From an uncultured Alphaproteobacteria bacterium (GTDB lineage Bacteria > Pseudomonadota > Alphaproteobacteria > RF32 > CAG-239), in NCBI GenBank assembly GCA_944392185.1, contig CALXVW010000047.1, positions 1 to 14,445 of the forward strand: a DNA stretch of 14,445 bases, in the 5' to 3' direction. The stretch's first letter is position 1, and each line of letters opens with the position of its first letter. Position numbers and translations under genes: made by a program. The notes under the pieces are model-generated. The model did no database searches. It was not told where the DNA came from and saw only the letters and a list, made by a program, of their open reading frames with translations. Below are positions 1 through 5,437 of the stretch, in pieces.

Positions 1-106
1 AATCTTGTTCATTCCCATCGCTATGTTTTGCAGATTTAAATGCTTCGATTATAACATGATAGACTTGAGCATAGTCTTCTTTTTGCTCTGTTCTAATGAC
101 TAACAT
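1..106 (-). CDS. GNAT family N-acetyltransferase, N-terminal fragment (runs off left edge)
   Basis: Reading the minus strand from the ATG at 106-104 gives a 35-residue open frame to the window edge, beginning MLVIRTEQKEDYAQVYHVII and continuing EAFKSAKHSDGNEQD. The pattern of an N-terminal beta strand (VIRTEQ), a helix entered at the acidic ED..QV, and then AF....HSDGNE is the usual start of YhbS-type GNAT acetyltransferases, which move an acetyl group from acetyl-CoA to an amine. A purine-rich site (GGGAAGTAAGG, about 107-119 on the minus strand) lies just upstream and supports the start. The acetyl-CoA-binding motif lies outside the window, so substrate and completeness cannot be judged. 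The gene is transcribed away from everything else in the left part of the window. Confidence 0.7.
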   Translation of the reverse strand, partial: MLVIRTEQKEDYAQVYHVIIEAFKSAKHSDGNEQD

Positions 107-191
107 TTTCCTTACTTCCCTTAACATATTCTATATTTTTAATTTAACATTATTATATTAATATGATGTAAAATGGACTCGTAAACCGTGA

Positions 192-212
192 GTTAAGCAT
201 CACCAATTCAAA
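192..212 (+). repeat. 21-bp motif, copy A, upstream of a terminator
   Basis: GTTAAGCATCACCAATTCAAA matches copy B (1055-1075) at 17 of 21 positions. Each copy is followed at once by a hairpin terminator, and the two copies bracket the HAD gene at 370-1035 in the same orientation. The rest of 107-369 is AT-rich, and I see no other gene in it. What the motif is remains open: a conserved pre-terminator segment, a small dispersed repeat and a cassette boundary are the options. Confidence 0.5.
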
Positions 213-213
213 C

Positions 214-240
214 AGCAGTCATGAAAATGGCTGCTTTTTC
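214..240 (+). terminator. Rho-independent terminator
   Basis: AGCAGTC (214-220) pairs with GGCTGCT (229-235) in a 7-bp stem with one G-T pair and an 8-base loop, followed by TTTTCTTTT. No complete + strand gene lies upstream inside the window, so the transcript it ends is unknown. It may end an RNA starting in the preceding AT-rich gap or mark a rearranged boundary. Confidence 0.6.
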
Positions 241-369
241 TTTTATTTCCAAGGTACTAACAATTTTGAGTGTTGTTTTTTCAAAAACGGCTGTTTTTAT
301 AAAATGTTCGAAAGGATTTAACTTCATTTAAATATATTCTCAAATATCCTTCTGATAAGGAGAACATTT

Positions 370-1035
370 ATGAAAAAATTGATAATATGGGATTTTGATG
401 GTGTAATTGCAGATACAGAGCACATAGCAACCGATAAATACGTAGAACTTGCTAAAAAGTATAATATTAGTTTAACGAGAAATGATGTTATCAAATATAT
501 TGTAGGTAAAGGACAACACAAACAATTAGAAACTTTAATATCCTTAGGCAAAAAAGTTGATGCTGATATTGTGAAACAAATTAACGATGAAATAAGTGCA
601 ACAGTTAATAAAAATATTTCACTAACCGACAATATAGAAGATATTTTTAGATTAAAGGAATTTAGTCAATGTATTGCTACAGGAAATTCCTTAGATGGAA
701 TTAAAGCTAGACTGGATCCACTTAATTTGGATAGATATTTTAATAAGGAAAATGTTTTTTCCGCAAGTTTTGTTGCTCAAGGGAAACCAGAACCTGATTT
801 ATTTTTATATGCTGCAGATAAAATGAAGTACGCTCCAAAGGATTGTATTGTTATTGAAGATTCCATATATGGAATAATGGCTGGTATTAAAGCAAATATG
901 ACTGTTATTGCATATCTTGAACATGTTTTGTATGATAAAAACGAATATATAAAAAAAATTAATGCGTTGGGAAAAGTATATATATGTAATAATATGATAG
1001 AGCTGAAAGATTTGCTCTTAACACTTAACAAATAA
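370..1035 (+). CDS. HAD-superfamily phosphatase, subfamily IA (beta-phosphoglucomutase-like)
   Basis: The 221-residue protein carries all four HAD motifs. Motif I is DFDGVIADTE with nucleophile D8 and acid/base D10; motif II is T104 in IATGNS; motif III is K139 in GKPEPDLF; motif IV is E163-D164 in IVIEDS. The segment between motif I and motif II is the helical cap of the beta-phosphoglucomutase/6-phosphogluconate-phosphatase group, so a small phosphorylated metabolite, probably a sugar phosphate, is the likely substrate. The exact substrate cannot be read. The length is normal. AAGGAG at 357-362 sits 7 bases before the ATG. The gene is markedly AT-rich, stands alone between two terminators and is bracketed by the 21-bp motif, which suggests a separately acquired unit. 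The stop codon lies just upstream of copy B. Confidence 0.88.
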   Translation: MKKLIIWDFDGVIADTEHIATDKYVELAKKYNISLTRNDVIKYIVGKGQHKQLETLISLGKKVDADIVKQINDEISATVNKNISLTDNIEDIFRLKEFSQCIATGNSLDGIKARLDPLNLDRYFNKENVFSASFVAQGKPEPDLFLYAADKMKYAPKDCIVIEDSIYGIMAGIKANMTVIAYLEHVLYDKNEYIKKINALGKVYICNNMIELKDLLLTLNK

Positions 1036-1054
1036 TCTGCACATAAGCTGATGT

Positions 1055-1075
1055 GTTAGGCATCATCAATTAAAG
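1055..1075 (+). repeat. 21-bp motif, copy B, upstream of a terminator
   Basis: GTTAGGCATCATCAATTAAAG is the second copy of the motif at 192-212 (17 of 21 identical) and is again followed directly by a terminator hairpin. Its first seven bases, GTTAGGC, fit the GTTRRRY core of integron attC sites, and ACTTAAC (1023-1029) upstream fits the RYYYAAC inverse core. The distance between them, 39 bp in all, is shorter than known attC sites. Confidence 0.45.
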
Positions 1076-1104
1076 AGCTCTTCTCTAGGGGAAGAGCTTT
1101 TTTT
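1074..1104 (+). terminator. Rho-independent terminator of the HAD gene
   Basis: AGCTCTTC (1076-1083) pairs perfectly with GAAGAGCT (1091-1098) around a 7-base loop and runs into a seven-T tract (1098-1104). The A residues before the stem extend pairing with the T tract. It ends the HAD transcript. Confidence 0.85.
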
Positions 1105-1210
1105 GTAACCCTAGGAATTCGCATCCAATGGTTCGTCAATTCTGTATCCTCAAAACCTCCTACCCTTTGGGCTAATTCAGTTAGCGCAGGCAAAAACCCG
1201 TGAATTTAAC

Positions 1211-1249
1211 ACCTATAGCTAGCAAAAGGCTTTTTTGCTAGCTATGGGT
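1211..1249. repeat. Long hairpin, 17-bp stem, non-terminator type
   Basis: ACCTATAGCTAGCAAAA (1211-1227) pairs with 1233-1249 at all 17 positions (one T-G pair) around a 5-base loop. The A/T runs face the loop rather than flank the stem, and no T tract follows on either strand, so it does not look like an intrinsic terminator. It lies about 90 bp before the Asn-rich gene. Of the rest of 1036-1336, the part up to 1104 holds motif copy B and a terminator, 1056-1205 holds a cryptic minus-strand frame, and the remainder is an AT-rich promoter region. Confidence 0.7.
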
Positions 1250-1277
1250 TCTTGATATCGGAAAGCAAAATTTTTTA

Positions 1278-1306
1278 GACTTATCCTGTTATAAGTAAAT
1301 TATAAT
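1278..1306 (+). promoter_or_regulatory. Candidate sigma-70 promoter for the Asn-rich gene
   Basis: TATAAT at 1301-1306 is a perfect -10 box, 30 bases before the ATG. The -35 region is weak (GACTTA at 1278-1283 with 17-base spacing). An imperfect dyad, CTTAT-N6-ATAAG (1280-1295), lies inside the spacer and could be an operator. The -10 is seen directly; its use is inferred. Confidence 0.35.
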
Positions 1307-1336
1307 ATTTATTAACCTTAAACAGGAGAAAAAATC

Positions 1337-1558
1337 ATGGATTTATTCAGAAAATATAGATCACCTTTGGGATATTTTATGGATGATGAGGAAAAGAGGA
1401 AGGATAGCTACGGTGTGGACCATAGCGGATTTTCTACTCGAGACGAGCTGGAATATCAAACCGCACGCTCTGAAAGAGAAAACGAGCTTATCCAAAATTA
1501 TAACAATCAAGGAATAACTAAGGATTATCCTTTGGCTCGGGACAAACTTTTGGGGTAA
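1337..1558 (+). CDS. N-terminal piece of a frameshifted Asn/Gln-rich protein
   Basis: AGGAG at 1324-1328 lies 8 bases before the ATG, so this is a real translation start. The 73-residue frame is charged and hydrophilic, with no signal peptide or membrane segment (it starts MDLFRKYRSPLGYF), and ends ...DKLLG followed by TAA at 1556-1558. Immediately after, the reading frame one base further on continues as NPENNYGFGNSN and stays open to 2459. Removing one G from the GGGG run at 1552-1555 joins the two as KLLG-NPENNYGFG without any gap. The piece is therefore most likely the N terminus of a protein of about 373 residues, not a complete small protein. I do not recognise the family. Confidence 0.7.
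   Translation: MDLFRKYRSPLGYFMDDEEKRKDSYGVDHSGFSTRDELEYQTARSERENELIQNYNNQGITKDYPLARDKLLG
1551..1558 (+). other. Frameshift site in a G run (TGGGGTAA)
   Basis: Four G residues precede TAA. With three, the frame reads straight on into the downstream coding region. The same product would arise by a +1 slip of the glycine tRNA from GGG to GGT at the stop codon. The sequence cannot tell apart a mutation, phase variation, a programmed shift and a sequencing error. Confidence 0.65.
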
Positions 1559-1655
1559 TCCCGAAAATAATTACGGATTTGGCAATTCTAACATCAGCGC
1601 CAATATTGAGAGCCGCAAACAAAATCAAACATCTTTAGCCCCGCAGCAAAACCAA

Positions 1656-2459
1656 ATGCAAAACAGCTTTGCCTTCGGAAATAACGACCAAAATCAGATG
1701 ATGACTAATAACAATTCGCAGGCAAACCAAACGCCTTCCAATGGTTTGAGCGGAAATAATAACGGCTTAAACAACAATTTTAATAAAAACACCAACAATA
1801 ATCCTTATGCGAAACTAAAACAATGGTTAGGGCAAAGTGAGCAAAATATAAATTCAGCCTTATATCCGAAAGCGCAGGGAGATGATGCTAACTCTTACCA
1901 ACTGGCCCAGAACAATAAAACAAATACAATGACCGATGCAAGTAATCAAAATAAGCCTGCAGTTACCTTTAATGATGTACTACAAAAATCAAGTCTAAAC
2001 AATATTTCCAACACGACTATTCCTGTAAAGTTGTATAATGTGGGGAAAACAGTGAATGATATATATAATTTATATAAAAATGATGGATTTTATGCAATCG
2101 GGAAAAAATACGGCACTCCTTCTGTTCAACAAGCAAGTCATTTGGCTGAAGAATTGGCTCCAGAAAAAATATCAGATACAAATAAACACAGTGCAGTTAG
2201 TTGTGTAGGTGCCTCCGGAGGGGGCTTATCTGCCTTAGAAACTTTAGGAGGAGGGGTTGCTAAAGAAGTAAAAGATATTTACGAAAAGAGTACCGATCCA
2301 AATCTCAGAAAACAATATGGTGGCATTGGAGGTATTTTATCGGATAGCTTCAAAGATCTAAAGAATGATTTTCAAGCAACTTGGACTGGATTTTGTGCTG
2401 AAAATACACAAGTATGCAAGAAATACCTTCCTCCATATTTGCATAATAAAATTAAGTAA
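1656..2459 (+). CDS. C-terminal piece of the Asn/Gln-rich protein
   Basis: The frame has its first ATG at 1656, but no Shine-Dalgarno site precedes it (CAGCAAAACCAA) and the frame is open back to 1518 with the same Asn/Gln-rich composition. M1 is thus probably an internal Met of the longer protein. Residues 1-50 are extremely rich in Asn and Gln, low-complexity and probably disordered. About 50-115 is a mixed linker. About 120-267 looks folded, with a helical stretch (KLYNVGKTVNDIYNLY), a Gly-rich turn (C183 VGASGGGLSALETLGGG) and a C-terminal part with C247 and C254 in GFCAENTQVCKKYLPP. There is no signal peptide or membrane segment. A conserved head, an Asn-rich linker and a separate C-terminal domain resemble the layout of secreted effectors, but I recognise no catalytic motif. 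A terminator follows directly. Confidence 0.65.
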   Translation: MQNSFAFGNNDQNQMMTNNNSQANQTPSNGLSGNNNGLNNNFNKNTNNNPYAKLKQWLGQSEQNINSALYPKAQGDDANSYQLAQNNKTNTMTDASNQNKPAVTFNDVLQKSSLNNISNTTIPVKLYNVGKTVNDIYNLYKNDGFYAIGKKYGTPSVQQASHLAEELAPEKISDTNKHSAVSCVGASGGGLSALETLGGGVAKEVKDIYEKSTDPNLRKQYGGIGGILSDSFKDLKNDFQATWTGFCAENTQVCKKYLPPYLHNKIK

Positions 2460-2464
2460 GCTCT

Positions 2465-2495
2465 AAATAGCCGGTTGACATACCGGCTATTTTTA
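2465..2495 (+). terminator. Rho-independent terminator
   Basis: ATAGCCGGT (2467-2475) pairs perfectly with ACCGGCTAT (2482-2490) around a 6-base loop and is followed by TTTTATTTTA. It ends the Asn-rich gene transcript and separates it from the membrane protein gene, which needs its own promoter or read-through. Confidence 0.88.
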
Positions 2496-2549
2496 TTTTA
2501 TATAACTAGAATAATTAACACCTTAGATTGTTAATAAAAGGATGCAAGG

Positions 2550-3086
2550 ATGAAAAGAAAATATTTATGCTTGGGCCTACTTTTATCAACCCTTATTTTT
2601 CCCATCCAAATTGCTTTTGTATTTCTAATTTTTCCGCCAATTTATGTAAGTTTTATTGTACCCTTTTTAATATGGAAATTTTCATTACAAGGAAGTATTA
2701 AAAACATTGATTTAGTGTCACTAGCGTGGAAACTTCCTTTTATCTTATGGCTAAGTTTATTATCTATGTTTCTTGGCGAATTTCTAGCTCTGTCTGTGTT
2801 TTACTTTATTCCTAATAATGGCATCCATTTTATTATCTTTGGAATAGTAATTCTTCTGATACGAAGTATAACCTATGTATTGATAATTTTTATCTGGCAG
2901 CCTAGCATCTACCACCTTTCTAATAAGCTAAAAAAATTAACATTTATATGTACACTTATATTCTGTGTATCAGGGACATATATTCTGCACAAACTCAGCA
3001 GCCCATCTTCTCAAGAATCCTTTGATAGCTATTATATGCATTACCTGCAAAACGAGAAAGCTGCTGAAGATAAAGTATCCGGATAA
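2550..3086 (+). CDS. Small integral membrane protein, about four helices, unknown function
   Basis: The 178-residue protein is strongly hydrophobic, with membrane segments at roughly residues 7-42 (probably two), 60-90, 95-120 and 130-148, and a polar C-terminal tail with tyrosines and charged residues. AAGGA at 2538-2542 lies 7 bases before the ATG. There is no recognisable transporter or enzyme motif. After the stop at 3084-3086 the same frame carries one more stop (TAG 3090-3092) and is then open for 43 codons to 3224, with a protein-like sequence. The current stop therefore probably truncates an originally longer protein of about 225 residues. The neighbours are the Asn-rich protein upstream and a secreted Cys-rich protein downstream. 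A role as partner or immunity protein is possible but unproven. Confidence 0.65.
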   Translation: MKRKYLCLGLLLSTLIFPIQIAFVFLIFPPIYVSFIVPFLIWKFSLQGSIKNIDLVSLAWKLPFILWLSLLSMFLGEFLALSVFYFIPNNGIHFIIFGIVILLIRSITYVLIIFIWQPSIYHLSNKLKKLTFICTLIFCVSGTYILHKLSSPSSQESFDSYYMHYLQNEKAAEDKVSG

Positions 3087-3224
3087 AGGTAGAAAAATAT
3101 TAAAAGTTGGTATAATCGTGCTAAAAGCTATTATAGCAATCCTCAAGAATTTGAAGAATTATATAAACGTAGAGTTGACGATTATATAAAAAATAAATAT
3201 CCTCAACATTATAATGGCCAATAA
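3087..3224 (+). pseudogene. Probable decayed C-terminal tail of the membrane protein
   Basis: In the frame of the upstream gene, after TAA and TAG, the sequence reads SWYNRAKSYYSNPQEFEELY and then KRRVDDYIKNKYPQHYNGQ before TAA at 3222-3224, only 14 bases before the next gene. Around 3068-3100 the +1 frame (KYPDKGRKIL) bridges the two stops, as expected from two compensating indels. The composition is soluble, Tyr/Asn-rich and unlike random intergenic DNA. An alternative is a separate small protein with no visible start. Confidence 0.4.
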
Positions 3225-3238
3225 AAAGGAATATTAAA

Positions 3239-3736
3239 ATGAAATTTGTTTTATCCTTAATCATAACATTATCACTACCTATACTGACTTTAGCTGCGGA
3301 AGAAAAGACATCGACCTACACTGAGGAACAAGAAAAATGTTCGGGTGAAGAAGATGTTTTTCTTCAAAGTTTGGAGGAAGAGTTGGCTAATTGTAAAGTT
3401 CAAATGCCTGATGTTCCATCAACAGCAGATATGAACGAAGCCTATTACAAAGTTGGCGATTGCTCTATTGCTGTGGCCAATAAACTTTTTGACCGAAATT
3501 ATAAAAAGTATAATGATCAGGTGAAAAAGAATTTTGATACACTCGTCAAGGCATATTATGCATGTGCTCATGATATGTACGAATATAGTGATTTTGCTTC
3601 TTGGGGAAGCGGAACAATAGCAAATACAGAAGCAATTGCAACAGCATCATTCTGGATACGGGATTTGGTTAAAGAATACCTTTACCAAGCAAGAATTGAA
3701 TGTGATGATAAAGCAGGTTTTGATTCTGTAGAATAA
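3239..3736 (+). CDS. Secreted five-cysteine protein, LprI/DUF1311-like
   Basis: The first 20 residues (MKFVLSLIITLSLPILTLAA) are a clear Sec signal peptide, with cleavage probably after LAA, so the mature protein of about 145 residues is periplasmic or secreted. Cysteines are at 34, 52, 75, 109 and 155. The spacing of DC75, the helix around YKKYNDQVKKNFDTL, then C109, W122, a small-residue loop (GSGTIANT) and a C-terminal helix recalls the DUF1311/LprI lysozyme-inhibitor family. The match is by eye and the signature Trp-x-x-x-Arg before the cysteine is not intact. AAGGA at 3226-3230 is 8 bases before the ATG. It lies 14 bases after the membrane protein's presumed original end, so the two were probably one operon. 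Confidence 0.6.
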   Translation: MKFVLSLIITLSLPILTLAAEEKTSTYTEEQEKCSGEEDVFLQSLEEELANCKVQMPDVPSTADMNEAYYKVGDCSIAVANKLFDRNYKKYNDQVKKNFDTLVKAYYACAHDMYEYSDFASWGSGTIANTEAIATASFWIRDLVKEYLYQARIECDDKAGFDSVE

Positions 3737-3765
3737 AATTAAGTTCTTTTGGATAAACAAGATAA

Positions 3766-3794
3766 GAGAGAGGCTTCAAAAAACCTCTCCTTTT
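3766..3794 (+). terminator. Rho-independent terminator
   Basis: GAGAGG (3768-3773) pairs with CCTCTC (3784-3789) around a 10-base A-rich loop, followed by CTTTT. It ends the transcript carrying the secreted protein gene. Confidence 0.7.
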
Positions 3795-3863
3795 ATGCTG
3801 AAAATAAGGTTAAGCAAAGAAGTCTGTTGTGACCTCATTAATTGTTGGCAAAATCTCTCCTTC

Positions 3864-3916
3864 TTGAACCAAAATAAAAACGGAAGTCTTAAACTTCCGT
3901 TTTTATTTTGGTTCAA
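3864..3916. terminator. Bidirectional terminator, perfect 24-bp inverted repeat
   Basis: Bases 3864-3887 and 3893-3916 are perfect reverse complements around a 5-base loop. The core ACGGAAGT/ACTTCCGT is flanked by an A tract on the left and a T tract on the right, which is the bidirectional terminator layout. The outer arms (TTGAACC/GGTTCAA) extend it well beyond the usual size. The TGA of the minus-strand gene at 3913-3915 lies inside the right arm. It serves as the minus gene's terminator and as a second stop for the + strand operon. Confidence 0.88.
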
Positions 3917-4329
3917 TTGGTGTTTTTTAAATACAAGTGCCAACATTTATCGCATCTTAGGCGTGTGCTGTCTGAGATTATTCGTCGTAGACCTTCCGGA
4001 CATTCATCTCCACTTAAGAACTCTCCTCTTGCCTCCACCAAACGGAGTAAGTTTTCAAATTTTGCTATGATGGCGGACTGTGCGTCCTCATTGCCGTTTT
4101 CTTGCAAATCTGTTTGTCGCGCTTCTAAGATCGATTTGCTTGCCAACAGCAAATGTCTGGCATCTGACAAATCATAAACATTGTCCAAAGCCTTAATATT
4201 GACGCGAAAAACATCAATAATCTCCTTGAGCTCCCCTTCCCACCTGTCGGAGCGTTGAATTTCCGTTAGAAACTCGACATCAAAGGCAAATTTGCCGGGA
4301 TGCGCAATTAAAAAAGCAGAATGTTCCAT
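3913..4329 (-). CDS. Hypothetical helical protein with a C-terminal CxxC
   Basis: This 138-residue acidic, soluble protein has no signal peptide or membrane segment. The bulk (about 20-105) is predicted by eye to be helical, with regularly spaced Leu/Ile (ELKEIIDVFRVNIKALDNV; LLLASKSILEARQTDL). The C terminus contains C110 and C126-x-x-C129, which could bind a metal with another ligand such as H131. I do not recognise the family. The upstream region has no good Shine-Dalgarno site. A three-codon ATG-TAT-TAG frame (4339-4331 on the minus strand) lies immediately before the start. The gene is isolated, divergent from the GNAT-MazG unit, and ends in a strong terminator. Codon composition is more balanced than in the AT-rich block to its left, which supports a real gene. 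Confidence 0.65.
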   Translation of the reverse strand: MEHSAFLIAHPGKFAFDVEFLTEIQRSDRWEGELKEIIDVFRVNIKALDNVYDLSDARHLLLASKSILEARQTDLQENGNEDAQSAIIAKFENLLRLVEARGEFLSGDECPEGLRRIISDSTRLRCDKCWHLYLKNTN

Positions 4330-4409
4330 ACTAATACATTTTTGTGATACAATAAGATTTTATTTTATCGGCATTGTAGACTTTATTTCTCAAATAAGCA
4401 ATCATAAAA

Positions 4410-4438
4410 TTGTTAATTTGTTTGGCTCGGAGTGTAAT
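4410..4438 (+). promoter_or_regulatory. Candidate promoter for the GNAT-MazG unit
   Basis: TTGTTA (4410-4415) and TGTAAT (4433-4438) are spaced by 17 bases. If used, transcription would start near 4445 and leave a leader of about 90 bases. The rest of the 4330-4536 gap is AT-rich and shows no gene. Confidence 0.35.
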
Positions 4439-4536
4439 GTAAAAATCTCAGCTTGAGGTGAAAATATTTTACTTGCTTTTACCTGATTTTTTTTATTCAA
4501 TAAATTAAATTTATTTTGCTTACGGAAAGAACTGTT

Positions 4537-5001
4537 ATGATTGTTAGAAATTTTTTAAAAGAAGATTTGCCACAGATCCTTGAATTATGTCGCGAAGTTC
4601 GGCAACATCACATAGATATTTTAGAGGGCTATTTTACCAGACAAAATGATGAACTTGAAAAATTAGGTTTTTTGGAATCTTTGACCTCTCAGAAAACTAT
4701 TGCTTTGGTTGCTGAGAATAATAACGAAATCCTCGGCTATTTATTGGCTGAAGAAAAATTTGCTCCTTATCTTGTCGCCCCTAAAGTTATTCATATTACA
4801 AATTTTGGAGTTAAAAAATCAGCCCGTAGACAAGGTATTGGTAAAACTTTAATGGATGCTCTTATGAAAATTTGTTATGAACGCTCCATAGATGAGGTGC
4901 GATTGGGGGTTTTTAACAAAAACACCCAGGCATATAAGTTTTATGAAAATTATGGTTTTGAACCTTTTGAACAAAGAATGTTTATGTCTCTGAAAAAATA
5001 G
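4537..5001 (+). CDS. GNAT family N-acetyltransferase
   Basis: The 154-residue protein has the GNAT fold order: strand 1 and helix 1 (MIVRNFLKEDLPQILEL), strand VAENNNEILGYLL, strand IHITNFGV, and the acetyl-CoA pyrophosphate loop RRQGIG at residues 97-102 followed by its helix. It ends with the YKFYENYGFEPFEQRMFMSL segment typical of motif B. It moves an acetyl group from acetyl-CoA to an unknown amine or protein N terminus. The frame is open back to a TTG at 4516, but GGAAAGA (4524-4530) sits 6 bases before the ATG at 4537, so that ATG is chosen. The next gene starts 19 bases after the stop, making a two-gene operon with the MazG-like enzyme. Confidence 0.88.
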   Translation: MIVRNFLKEDLPQILELCREVRQHHIDILEGYFTRQNDELEKLGFLESLTSQKTIALVAENNNEILGYLLAEEKFAPYLVAPKVIHITNFGVKKSARRQGIGKTLMDALMKICYERSIDEVRLGVFNKNTQAYKFYENYGFEPFEQRMFMSLKK

Positions 5002-5020
5002 GATAGGAAAGGAAAGCAAA

Positions 5021-5350
5021 ATGCCTTTGGAACTGAAAAAAGACCCTACACTTAAGGATTTTCAGAAGTATATTGCTGAAATGAAAAAAGAGCGCGGTTT
5101 TAACACAACGGATAAATTCTACGAATGCTGTTTGCTGGCTGAAGAATGCGGTGAAGTTATTTCCGCCGTGCGCAAAAATTCTAAATCAGGCAGTATCGGC
5201 TCGGGATCAACTGCCGGTAATGTGGCAGAAGAATTGGCCGATGTCTTTATATATATTTGCTCTTTGGCCAATATGCATAATATTGATTTGGAGCAGGCTT
5301 TCCGCAATAAGGAAGAAAAAAACAAACAGCGTACATGGAAACGTCTTTAA
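5021..5350 (+). CDS. MazG-like nucleotide pyrophosphohydrolase
   Basis: The 109-residue protein is a single MazG-like all-alpha NTP pyrophosphatase domain. The metal-binding motif is complete: E41-E42-x-x-E45 (LAEECGEVISAV) and E71-x-x-D74 (EELADVFIYI), with the C-terminal helix carrying NKEEKNKQR and a final W. Such enzymes hydrolyse (d)NTPs to the monophosphate and pyrophosphate, often removing non-canonical nucleotides. The size fits the short single-domain members, not the double-domain E. coli MazG. AGGAAAGGAAAG immediately upstream is a strong ribosome-binding site. It is cotranscribed with the GNAT gene. The substrate cannot be told from sequence. Confidence 0.88.
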   Translation: MPLELKKDPTLKDFQKYIAEMKKERGFNTTDKFYECCLLAEECGEVISAVRKNSKSGSIGSGSTAGNVAEELADVFIYICSLANMHNIDLEQAFRNKEEKNKQRTWKRL

Positions 5351-5383
5351 CTTCCCGGTGAACAAATTTGACGAATATTTCTG

Positions 5384-5420
5384 GTTTCTGAACCATGCAA
5401 GTGCGTTTTTGTTCAGAAGC
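5384..5420. repeat. Hairpin between convergent genes
   Basis: GTTTCTGAAC (5384-5393) pairs with GTTCAGAAGC (5411-5420), 10 bp with one T-G pair and a 17-base loop. It lies between the MazG-like gene and the convergent symporter. No T tract follows on either strand, so its role as a terminator is uncertain. Confidence 0.4.
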
Positions 5421-5437
5421 TTGTTGATTTGCTTGTA

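Noticed and set aside
142..205. tRNA-like end (GCATCACCA) before the first terminator
   Set aside because: No acceptor-stem partner, T arm or anticodon arm can be formed from the preceding AT-rich DNA. CACCA is by chance.
2965..3189. 74-codon + strand ORF overlapping the end of the membrane protein gene
   Set aside because: It has no ribosome-binding site, overlaps the membrane protein frame by over 120 bases and is hydrophobic only as a shadow. Only the short KYPDKGRK stretch is kept, as evidence for compensating indels.
3795..4177. Two + strand ORFs opposite the 3913-4329 gene
   Set aside because: They run through the terminator inverted repeat, lack ribosome-binding sites and are antisense to the better-supported minus-strand gene.
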